From Oceanospirillum sediminis (GTDB lineage Bacteria; Pseudomonadota; Gammaproteobacteria; Pseudomonadales; Halomonadaceae), in contig NZ_JACJFM010000012.1 in assembly GCF_014164585.1 (NCBI RefSeq), forward strand, positions 61,699-125,698: a stretch of DNA of 64,000 bases, given 5' to 3'. The translations under genes and the position numbers were made by a program. The notes under the pieces are model-generated. The model did not search any database. It saw only the letters and a program-made list of their open reading frames with translations, and was not told the origin of the DNA. Below are positions 16,563 to 25,461 of the stretch, in pieces (the first letter of the stretch is position 1; each line of letters opens with the position of its first letter).

Positions 16563-19372
16563 TGGATAGCGCAACGCCAGTGCAGCAACCTGATAGAAAG
16601 TCGGTGATTCCCAGACGTAAGGCGCAGGATGATCCTTGTAGCTTTATCAGCCTGCGTCGTGAAGGCATAAAGTATGCACAACAGTTTTCCGGCAATCAGT
16701 GGACCGACTATAACCTGCATGATCCGGGAGTGACTATTCTGGAGCAGGTCTGTTACGGGCTGACAGATCTGTCCTATCGGACCGATTTCAGTGTGGCAGA
16801 TCTGTTATCTGATCAGGAAGGGCAACTGGATCTGAAACAGGCCGGATTAGAATTGCCTGAAGCGATTCTGCCCGCCCGTCCTTGCACTCTGGCTGATCTG
16901 GTTGCTGTCATGCTGGATCAGATGGAAGAAGCAGAACAGATCTGGCTGGAGCCATTGCCGCCAGAGTCTGCACAGGCATTGAAGTTACCGCCTTATATGG
17001 GGCTGTATTCTCTTGAGCTGCAGCTGAGTGACAGACATAACCAGCTTTGTCAGACTAACCCGAGTTACAAACAGCGTATTATCAGTAAGGCTATGAGAAT
17101 TTACTCCGCCAGACGGAGTTTATGTGAAGATATCGCCCGGATTCATATCTTAGATAACAACAGCCTGCAGCTGGATGCCAGTATTGATCTGGAAGGTGAA
17201 CGGGAAGCCCATGATGTTCTGGCTGACATCTATTTCAACACCAGCCAGTGGCTGAAAGGCGAAACCAGCTCAGAACCTCAGATCCTTAGCTATGAGCAGC
17301 AACAGCGTAGCGGGAAAAGTCTGGATGAGATTCTGACCGGACCTCTGACCCGTTTTACACCTTTTACAGCCGAAGCGCATACTCGTTACCAACACACCGG
17401 AAGTTACCTGGGCCCTGAAAGCCAGGTGACCCATTTACCGGAGCATGGCAGCCCTCCTGCACAACATGCCCCACCCCGGATAGTTAAGTCATTAGCCACT
17501 TTGTATTCGATTCTGACCGGAATTCCCGGCGTTGCCCGCATCCATCACCTGCAGTTGCTTTCTGATGAGGGGCCAGCAGAAGTGACATCCTGCACCTGTC
17601 TGGCTATGCCTGAATGTATGGAGGCGGTTAAAGTCAGGCTGACCCGAAACGGACATCCGCTGGCGATCCGCTTTACCGATCTTTGCATCCGTATTGAGCA
17701 GAAGCAGTTTCGTCATCAGGCTCTGCGCCATACCCGTCAGGATGTCACGGCTCTGTATTCACGGCCTCAAGGGCACTGGCGATCTCCTGGTCGTTATACC
17801 TCGGTTCAGAATCACTTTCCGGCCAGCTATAAACTATCCGTTCAGGGTGTCCCTGTAGCCATGGAGCAGGGGGATAAAGCCCGGTTACTGCAGTTACGGG
17901 GCTATCTGTTGCTGTTTGATCAGTTAATGGCCAACTATTGTGTCAACCTGGAGGGATTACGGGAGCTGTTTTCAGTACAGATTCATCATCGTCAGAGTTA
18001 TCACTACTGCATACTGGATGAAGGCAGTTTCCGGGGTATCAGGCAGATCTATCCGAAAACACCCGATGAGGTGTTTCAGGCCATTCTGGCCAATACAGAT
18101 CATTATGCGGAACGAAAGGGACGCCTGCTGGATTATCTGCTGGCTCTGTACGGTGAGCACCTGGATGATGCTTTCTTCCGTCGTTTTAATTGCTACGATA
18201 CTGAGCAGGCTCTGGAGAACCGGCTACTGGAATACAAGAGTGAATTTATCCAGCGCATCGCTTCCCTGACCCGTGACCGGGCGGCAGGGTACGATTACCT
18301 CTCTGATGACGGGCATAAAATACCGGCGGAATGGATCAGAAATGACAACCGCAGAAAGCGTCAATCAGATTATCGCAGGCAAATGGATAAATCAGGCCGG
18401 TACAGAGATTCTGATGGTTTCCCTGCTATGCCCGGCGAAAGTGGCTTTCAACAACGTATTGCTCTGCTACTGGGCTTCCGGGATAGCCCCAACTGGCCAG
18501 TCACCGGGGCGATTACCCAGTACCTGCTGAATGTGGTGCCTGATGATGAATTCAGACAGCACTGTACGGGTAAAAAAACACTGTTGCGCCTGCGTGATGT
18601 GTACCGCAAACGTCTGCAGGATATACCTGCGGTGTCTCTGCCCATACCTTCAGATGTTTCTCGCATCAGCCGGGTGCTGGAGTCTATCGCAGCATTTAAA
18701 GACAAATTGATACCGGAATCCTTTCTGCGCCAGGGGATTGAATTAGAGCGTTATCAGATTCTGAGTCGGAATGACCGGGATGATTATCAAGTCTTCTTCC
18801 GTCTGGGGGATGGCGACGATTCCCGCTGGCTGTATATCGGTCGGGGTCACAAAAAACAGCAACTGATTCGTTTTGCTAATCTGTGCTGTCAGCTGGTCAT
18901 ACAGTTGAATCGTCAGAGTGAAGGTCTCTATGTGGTTGAGCACCTGTTGTTAAGAGAACAAACGGAAAGGCCGCCATCAGAAAGACCACAACCGGAAACA
19001 CCGCATTCAGAAATATCAGCATCGGAAAAGTCAGTGTCAGAGAGATCCGTGCCAGAAAGATCTGAGCCAGAGCAGGATCATTATTCCTTCCGCATCAGTG
19101 TAGTACTGCCTGGTTTTACCGCCCGATGTGCAAACCCTGCATTCCGAACAGAAGCAGAACAGCTGATCCAGTACAACTGTCCGGCTCATATTGTACCTGA
19201 GTGTCACTGGCTCTCGTTCAGAGCGCTCTGTCGCTTTGAAAGCCTGTACCTGAACTGGCTGGAAACCCGGCAAGAATCACTCTGGCCCGATGAAACCTGT
19301 CAGCAAGCTGCCGACCGTTTGATGCATTTTCTTCATTCTGATCCTGGAGTGGATGATGAGGTGGTGATATGA
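16562..19372 (+). CDS. Second baseplate protein (Afp12/Pvc12-like)
   Basis: 936 aa. The typical eCIS motif WTDYNLHDPGVTILE is at residues 47-61, followed by CYGLTDLSYRTDF. The protein pairs with the J-like protein to form baseplate wedges. Near the C-terminus (about residues 800-840) is a low-complexity linker of repeated S-E-R/K-P/S units (…PSERPQPETPHSE…SEKSVSERSVPERSEPE) joining the main body to a last domain. The ATG overlaps the fibre gene stop (TGATG), and its own stop overlaps the tape-measure ATG (ATGA), so the three are translationally coupled. Confidence 0.88.
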   Translation: MDSATPVQQPDRKSVIPRRKAQDDPCSFISLRREGIKYAQQFSGNQWTDYNLHDPGVTILEQVCYGLTDLSYRTDFSVADLLSDQEGQLDLKQAGLELPEAILPARPCTLADLVAVMLDQMEEAEQIWLEPLPPESAQALKLPPYMGLYSLELQLSDRHNQLCQTNPSYKQRIISKAMRIYSARRSLCEDIARIHILDNNSLQLDASIDLEGEREAHDVLADIYFNTSQWLKGETSSEPQILSYEQQQRSGKSLDEILTGPLTRFTPFTAEAHTRYQHTGSYLGPESQVTHLPEHGSPPAQHAPPRIVKSLATLYSILTGIPGVARIHHLQLLSDEGPAEVTSCTCLAMPECMEAVKVRLTRNGHPLAIRFTDLCIRIEQKQFRHQALRHTRQDVTALYSRPQGHWRSPGRYTSVQNHFPASYKLSVQGVPVAMEQGDKARLLQLRGYLLLFDQLMANYCVNLEGLRELFSVQIHHRQSYHYCILDEGSFRGIRQIYPKTPDEVFQAILANTDHYAERKGRLLDYLLALYGEHLDDAFFRRFNCYDTEQALENRLLEYKSEFIQRIASLTRDRAAGYDYLSDDGHKIPAEWIRNDNRRKRQSDYRRQMDKSGRYRDSDGFPAMPGESGFQQRIALLLGFRDSPNWPVTGAITQYLLNVVPDDEFRQHCTGKKTLLRLRDVYRKRLQDIPAVSLPIPSDVSRISRVLESIAAFKDKLIPESFLRQGIELERYQILSRNDRDDYQVFFRLGDGDDSRWLYIGRGHKKQQLIRFANLCCQLVIQLNRQSEGLYVVEHLLLREQTERPPSERPQPETPHSEISASEKSVSERSVPERSEPEQDHYSFRISVVLPGFTARCANPAFRTEAEQLIQYNCPAHIVPECHWLSFRALCRFESLYLNWLETRQESLWPDETCQQAADRLMHFLHSDPGVDDEVVI

Positions 19373-22300
19373 CCCGCCACCTGATTGAATCTGCGCAACT
19401 GAACCTTGAATTTGACAATAACCACGATGCGGATAGTTTCAGTCGTTATGCCGGAGAGTGGGTCACCCGGCATCTGCTGCCGATGGTTGAACGTGTCTTC
19501 GACCGTTATTCTCATTCTGATGAGGTGATTCGCATTGATTCGCTGGAACTGGATCTGGGAACTTTACTGACCGGCGCACCGGTACAGGAACCAGGGCAAT
19601 TGTCCTATGAGTTCAGACAGGTACTGGAACAAAACATCGAACGTACTCTGATTGATCTGCTGAACCAGCGGATACCTGAATCAGGTAAAGGCATCAGAGT
19701 ATTATCCCGTCAGGAATCAGATTGGCTGCAGCTACGGTCTTTTCTGCAGACCGGAGAGATGCCCTGGCACTTTAATAAAACGCCGGACAATAACAGTGAG
19801 TCGCTACCGGGTTCTTCAGCTCAGCAGCAATGGCTGACAGAGTCCGTAAAGCGTCACTCAATGTCACTGATCACCTTGTTGCATCATAGCCCTCAGGCCG
19901 GAAGAATAATCCGTCGTCTGATCTGGCAATTGCCGAATCAGGATCTGGCGCACTTTATCCAACAATTGCCCGATGGTTTATTTAACCGGGTGATCGAGAG
20001 TCTGCAAAGCCTGCCTGCTTCAAACAGCCATAGTCCGGCTTTACAGCCATTACTGAACCGTTACTGGCAACAGCGCATTGAACAGGGCATGCGCCTGGCT
20101 CAACCCGGTCAGACTCTGATGCCGATCTGGTCGATGCTGCTGGCGCAACATGGCGATCTGCTGATCCGGGTGCTGCAACAATTTGCCCAACGCAGCCAGG
20201 GCATCAGGGCACTGGTCAAGGGTATGACAGTCCCGGCCTTTGTTGGTTTGCTTCGCCTGTTAGAGCCTCTGGAATATGAATTTATTCACCGGGTGGTTCA
20301 ACGGCCTGATGTACTGTTTACAGTCAGCCCTGCGATGACTGATTCATTGACATCAGAACAGAGCGTGAACATAGCCGCAGGCCATGATACCAGACAAAAC
20401 CTCTGGTACTTCACCCTGAGTTATCTGCTGATTAACAGAGGCAGTCATTTTAACCGGGTCAGTTATCTGGCAGATCTGATTAAAAAAATGGCCGGATACC
20501 ATAATACCAGCGTGGCCGACATGCTAAGCGTATTACAGCGGGGAGTTGCCGGGATTAATGATCAATCCTCACTCAGAAATGAACTGCTGGTTTTGTTAGA
20601 TCATGTTACGGTGCGTTTAACCAACCCGGACAGACAAACTGCGGTCGGTAAAACGGATCGCTCTTTTTCTGATCCTGATGGCGTTTTATCTTCGCCGTCC
20701 AGTCTGTCATGGCCAGACCAGTCTGCTGATGCTGCCAGCTCCCCTGAAACAAAACGCCGGTTAGGTGAGTTGTTATATCAGCTGGAGCGACAGCAAATTG
20801 TGCGTTTTCGTGAGCTGTGGCAGATCATTTCTCAAAATGCAGCAGGCTCTCTGAAGCGCATGCTACAAAGACAGGGGCAAAAAGCACGTTTCCGACGACA
20901 ACTGGCTTTAGCTCTGCCGGATGATCTGTTGATGGCTATTGTTCACTTACTGACACCGGATGCAGTGGCTTTTATTCGTCATACCATCGCGTCGGTAGAA
21001 TACTTTGCTCGTGCACACAGGGTATCCGTTTTAATATCAAGCCCGGTATTTCATATTAAGCCATCATTGTGGTCAGGTTTATCTGATCGGTCCGGGGCTT
21101 CGTCAGTCACTGGCCGAGTTGATAACCCTCTGTCTACCCGTTCAGATCTGGCATCAGAGCGTTTGGAGCAGCAAGCGAGTGATATTATTCAAAGTGGCCA
21201 GGGACATAACAGACACGTTTCGATCAGAGGCGTTGACAGTCATCGCTCGCTTTACCCGGAAAGCAGGGTTAATACCAGGCTGCTGAAACAAAGTCTGTGG
21301 GAATTTACCCTGAGTTACCTGCTGACAGAGCGAGGCAGTCGTTTTAATCAGCAGGTTTATCTGGCCAGTGTGCTCAGGCAGATGGCTGCTCATCAAAACC
21401 TTAAGCTGATAGACCTTGCTGGCAGTATGCTGCGAGTGATGAGCGAGACCACGGCACTGGCTGCACCAATACGCACAGATCTGTTGGTGGTATTAAACCA
21501 TGTTGTTGCCCCCGCGCTTGCTAAAACCGATATAAAACATCCAGCGCCTCCGGGACAGGCTGAGGAAAAATATACCCGTTCCCAACTGAATAACACAGTG
21601 AGTTCTACGGATAAAGCAGAGCCTGCCGTGCAAGCTTTGCTTTCAGAAGACTCTCAGCTTTCAGAAGAACCGCCATCTTCAGATGAATCGCTGCCCTCAG
21701 CAGAATTATTACCAGAACAGTTACCAGACAAACGAGCAGAACATGCCCTCAGCATCGCCTGCTATCAGTATATTGATGCCGTATTGCAGGGACGGAGCAC
21801 AATAGCACAACGGACAGATCTGTTTAAACAGATCAAACAATATAGAAAGCTGGCAGATCAGGCGCTCAGCACTGAACAGATCTTATGGTTGCAACAGCCG
21901 GATCATGATCAAGTGTTTATCTCGGCTTTAATCATACTCAGACATTACCAGCCCTGGCTGCTGCAACGGTGGCTGAATGAGTCAATGGTAATATCTGCAT
22001 ACTGGTTGCAACGGGTACAGGGGCTGAGCCGGACACAACTGGAATATATGGTGTTGTGTCTGCTATCACTCAGACATCCATCGATGGCCCTGACCAGTAC
22101 CAGCAGTAAGGCCCTGATGCAATCGCTGTCCGGTTATGCTTCCTCATTGTCAGATGCTCATAAACAGCAGGCTTTTTATGCGCTGGTGATGGAGTCCATT
22201 GCCCATGATACGGTGATTGACCCAGAGGAGATCCTGAAAAGATTGGCTGATAATCCCGTTGATCAGCAAAAGGCATCCATCAGTCAGGCCCGGCTTTCTG

Positions 22301-23883
22301 CAGAGGATCATCAGGCAGTAGAGGCTATAGTGGAAACCAATCAGGCGCGAGACCTTCTGATTCAATGGCTACTCCGGTATCTGCCGGATAACTGGTTCAG
22401 TCAGACCCGCTGGTATCGGGATAAACGGTTTTATCGCCAGTCGGATCGGAGCAAGCTATCCCGCCCGGATGTGCTTCAGTTCTGGCAGGCATTGACCGTA
22501 TTGAAACAGCAATCAACAGAGGCTTATGCGTTACGAGAAGTACTGCTGCTGGCGATGCAATCAGACACGCTGGCAGACGTTTTATTGAATAACGCCTCAG
22601 AGCATCAGCTTAATGAGCTGCTATATCTGCTGAAACCCGCCGAGTTTTCCTCGGCTTTTGCTTACAGCAGTCTGATTGCTAATGCCTGTTATCGCTATTT
22701 TGATCATCACTCAGGTTCTGGAAGCCCAGCCAGTACAGGGCTGGCATTGGTCAGCCGTTCGATTATTGATGCTCTGCAATGGCGTTATCTGATTCACTAC
22801 CTGCTATTAAAAGGACTGGCGTTTAATCCTCATCGTTTTGTGACCGGCTTTGTGGGCTATCTGGCTGATTACTGGCCTGCAACTGCCACTTTATCAGAAA
22901 CCGCCCGCTTATCAGAAGGATCAGCCCTTTCTGATGTTCAGGATTTCAGAACCCTTTTATTGCAGGCCCTGGAACAGCGTTCCCCTGTTTCAGTACAAGC
23001 GCTGGCCAATGAAACCGCTCGTATTATCCGCTCTGAACTCAGACCTGCCAATGCCAGCAGCAAGATGGATAAGCGGCAAGCTACAGATAAAAACCGAGCG
23101 GAAGAAGATAAAAACCGGGTGACAGATAAAAAGCATACCACCAATAAACTCCAGGTTACCGATAACACTCAACAACATCCGAAGAAGGATCAGAGAAACA
23201 TGATGGAGCAGGACGTGCTGCAAACACCGGATGCACTTCAGATACAAGATGCGAGCCAGCAACAAGAAACGGAGCAGAACCAGGGGGCAGTCCAGACGCA
23301 GGAGTTTTTACAGACATCCCAGGATACTGCGACGGCGCTAAGCTGGCCTGAAGATGATCGGGATACAGATCAGGATTACCAACAAGTACCGGTATATAAC
23401 GCTGGTCTGGTATTGATTACGCCTTATCTGCCTCGTTTATTCAGTATGTTCTCTTTGATGGAGGAGAGTCAGTTTACGAATGTGGAAGCCAGATACCGGG
23501 CTGTGCATATGCTTCAGTACCTGGTGGATAGTCAGCTGTCTACCCCGGAGCACTATCTCGCACTTAATAAGTTATTAACCGGGACTGTCCTGACAGATCC
23601 GGTGCCCTTATCTGTCGAGATAACAGAGGAAGAGCAGAGCACCATGCAGAGCCTGATCGGTGCAGTTATGCAGCACTGGACGGTGATGAAAAACACCTCA
23701 ATGGAAGGTTTTCAGCAAACGTTTCTACAGCGCGAAGGTGTACTGAGCCGCCAGGAAGAAAGCTGGTTACTGGAGGTACAGCCTGGTCCTTATGACATGC
23801 TGCTGGACCAGTTGCCCTGGAGTTATAGCACCGTTATGTATCCGTGGATGGATATGCCTTTACATGTGACCTGGAGGTCATAA
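19369..23883 (+). CDS. eCIS tape measure protein (Afp14/Pvc14-like)
   Basis: 1504 aa. The N-terminus (IESAQLNLEFDNNHDADSF … LPMVERVFDRY … IRIDSLELDLG) matches the contractile injection system tape-measure family. Three similar segments occur at about residues 345, 644 and 1138 (FTLSYLLINRGSHFN, FTLSYLLTERGSRFN, YLIHYLLLKGLAFN), each followed by a helical block and a cluster of leucines, so the protein has grown by internal duplication. Residues about 1225-1330 are Q/K/D-rich and probably disordered. It should set tube length. ATGA overlap with the upstream gene; the ATPase ATG follows the stop directly. Confidence 0.85.
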   Translation: MTRHLIESAQLNLEFDNNHDADSFSRYAGEWVTRHLLPMVERVFDRYSHSDEVIRIDSLELDLGTLLTGAPVQEPGQLSYEFRQVLEQNIERTLIDLLNQRIPESGKGIRVLSRQESDWLQLRSFLQTGEMPWHFNKTPDNNSESLPGSSAQQQWLTESVKRHSMSLITLLHHSPQAGRIIRRLIWQLPNQDLAHFIQQLPDGLFNRVIESLQSLPASNSHSPALQPLLNRYWQQRIEQGMRLAQPGQTLMPIWSMLLAQHGDLLIRVLQQFAQRSQGIRALVKGMTVPAFVGLLRLLEPLEYEFIHRVVQRPDVLFTVSPAMTDSLTSEQSVNIAAGHDTRQNLWYFTLSYLLINRGSHFNRVSYLADLIKKMAGYHNTSVADMLSVLQRGVAGINDQSSLRNELLVLLDHVTVRLTNPDRQTAVGKTDRSFSDPDGVLSSPSSLSWPDQSADAASSPETKRRLGELLYQLERQQIVRFRELWQIISQNAAGSLKRMLQRQGQKARFRRQLALALPDDLLMAIVHLLTPDAVAFIRHTIASVEYFARAHRVSVLISSPVFHIKPSLWSGLSDRSGASSVTGRVDNPLSTRSDLASERLEQQASDIIQSGQGHNRHVSIRGVDSHRSLYPESRVNTRLLKQSLWEFTLSYLLTERGSRFNQQVYLASVLRQMAAHQNLKLIDLAGSMLRVMSETTALAAPIRTDLLVVLNHVVAPALAKTDIKHPAPPGQAEEKYTRSQLNNTVSSTDKAEPAVQALLSEDSQLSEEPPSSDESLPSAELLPEQLPDKRAEHALSIACYQYIDAVLQGRSTIAQRTDLFKQIKQYRKLADQALSTEQILWLQQPDHDQVFISALIILRHYQPWLLQRWLNESMVISAYWLQRVQGLSRTQLEYMVLCLLSLRHPSMALTSTSSKALMQSLSGYASSLSDAHKQQAFYALVMESIAHDTVIDPEEILKRLADNPVDQQKASISQARLSAEDHQAVEAIVETNQARDLLIQWLLRYLPDNWFSQTRWYRDKRFYRQSDRSKLSRPDVLQFWQALTVLKQQSTEAYALREVLLLAMQSDTLADVLLNNASEHQLNELLYLLKPAEFSSAFAYSSLIANACYRYFDHHSGSGSPASTGLALVSRSIIDALQWRYLIHYLLLKGLAFNPHRFVTGFVGYLADYWPATATLSETARLSEGSALSDVQDFRTLLLQALEQRSPVSVQALANETARIIRSELRPANASSKMDKRQATDKNRAEEDKNRVTDKKHTTNKLQVTDNTQQHPKKDQRNMMEQDVLQTPDALQIQDASQQQETEQNQGAVQTQEFLQTSQDTATALSWPEDDRDTDQDYQQVPVYNAGLVLITPYLPRLFSMFSLMEESQFTNVEARYRAVHMLQYLVDSQLSTPEHYLALNKLLTGTVLTDPVPLSVEITEEEQSTMQSLIGAVMQHWTVMKNTSMEGFQQTFLQREGVLSRQEESWLLEVQPGPYDMLLDQLPWSYSTVMYPWMDMPLHVTWRS

Positions 23884-25458
23884 ATGACAGATCAGAGCGA
23901 AGGCGTTATGGGGTTGCCCGGTAAAAGCATACCGGATGACACCTATTTTCAGACCGGAGCCGCAGGCTCTGTGGGGGTATCGTTATCGACCTCCACCGCT
24001 TTCTCCATGAATTCTTTCTCCATGGAACAGAATGCGATGACCAGCGATGTGGTGACAAACCACGCTGTGCACTCAGCTTCTGATGCAACAGGCATTCAGG
24101 GGTTTACCGTGACATCGCTCAGTCAGGCTAATGCGATCACACTGGAGAAAGAGATCGACTGGTTTACACGGGTACTGGATCTGCGCATTCGTCTCTATTT
24201 TGAACAAGGGGCCGATCTGGATCATATTTACCAGATCCCCCCTCCGACACTGAGCGAAAATGATTCTGTTTATGCTCAGGTTGTATGTCAGTACCAGCTT
24301 AATTTTGATGAACGCATTGTGCTGGTGATGGCGTTATTGCCCCATATCCGGCCACAGATTCTGGATACATTTTTTATTCAGAATAGCCATTTTGATCGGG
24401 GCTATACCGAGTTTGGCGGTATTCAGGGTAAAAGCCATAGTGGTTTTTTGCCCACCTGTGAAACCGCCGCTTTTGTACTGGCCGGAGATGAGCTGTCCCG
24501 CCGTTTTGCCATTATGCCAATGTTTGAAACACAGCATATTTTTGCCAGAGCAGGCATTCTGTCGCTGGAGCATCATAACGAAGGTGAGCCATTTTTCAGC
24601 AGCGTTTTAGCCCTGTCCGGTGAATATCTGAACAAGTTCACTACGGGGATCACCGAGAAGCTGGATTACAGCAGCCGCTTTCCTGCCAAACTGATTACCA
24701 CCGCATTAGGCTGGCAGGATCTGGTACTGGCACCGGAGGTGATGGAAGAGATCGATAAGATACGCACCTGGATTCGCTCATCTGAGCAGATTCTTAATAA
24801 ATGGCAGCTGGAGAAAACCCTGAAGCCGGGGTATCGCGCGTTGTTTTATGGTCCGCCCGGAACCGGTAAAACCCTGACCGCGACGTTACTGGGAGATGAA
24901 CTGGGGCTGGATGTTTACCGCATTGATCTGTCCTCCATGATCTCTAAATACATTGGTGAAACAGAGAAAAACCTGGCCGGACTGTTCGATCAGGCTCAGA
25001 ACAAAAACTGGATTCTGTTTTTTGATGAAGCCGACTCTCTGTTTGGTGCCCGCTCCGGGGGGAGCAGTGCCAATGATCGCCATGCCAATCAGCAGGTGGC
25101 GTATCTGTTACAGCGTATTGAAGATTTTCCGGGCGTGGTGATTCTGGCCACTAACCTGAGGGCCAGTATTGATGATGCCTTTTCCCGCCGTTTTCAGTCG
25201 CTGATCTATTTTCCACTACCTGATGCCGAACAGCGGCTGGAGCTGTGGCAGAAGATACTGAACGGTCATTATGCCCGTGAAGAAGCGAATGAGCTGCAGC
25301 AACTGGCTGAAGAATACGAACTGGCCGGTGGTGCTATTATCAATGTGGTGCGTTATGCCGCTATCTCGGCACTGCAGGTCGGAAGCGACACCATGCGTTG
25401 TCGGGATCTGAGAGCGGGTATTGCCAGAGAACTGAGAAAAGAAGGGAAGACGATATAA
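23884..25458 (+). CDS. AAA+ ATPase (Afp15/Pvc15-like)
   Basis: 524 aa, TGGAGGTCATAAATG at the start. The ATPase domain spans about 285-520: Walker A GPPGTGKT (323-330), Walker B ILFFDEAD (377-384), and an arginine-finger region DDAFSRRFQ. The N-terminal about 95 residues are Ser/Thr/Met-rich and probably unstructured, then a helical domain follows. In eCIS this FtsH/Cdc48-like ATPase is conserved but is not part of the finished particle; it is thought to assist assembly or cargo loading. It is the last gene of the classical set here, followed three bases later by the GH18-like gene. Confidence 0.93.
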   Translation: MTDQSEGVMGLPGKSIPDDTYFQTGAAGSVGVSLSTSTAFSMNSFSMEQNAMTSDVVTNHAVHSASDATGIQGFTVTSLSQANAITLEKEIDWFTRVLDLRIRLYFEQGADLDHIYQIPPPTLSENDSVYAQVVCQYQLNFDERIVLVMALLPHIRPQILDTFFIQNSHFDRGYTEFGGIQGKSHSGFLPTCETAAFVLAGDELSRRFAIMPMFETQHIFARAGILSLEHHNEGEPFFSSVLALSGEYLNKFTTGITEKLDYSSRFPAKLITTALGWQDLVLAPEVMEEIDKIRTWIRSSEQILNKWQLEKTLKPGYRALFYGPPGTGKTLTATLLGDELGLDVYRIDLSSMISKYIGETEKNLAGLFDQAQNKNWILFFDEADSLFGARSGGSSANDRHANQQVAYLLQRIEDFPGVVILATNLRASIDDAFSRRFQSLIYFPLPDAEQRLELWQKILNGHYAREEANELQQLAEEYELAGGAIINVVRYAAISALQVGSDTMRCRDLRAGIARELRKEGKTI

Positions 25459-25461
25459 GCT

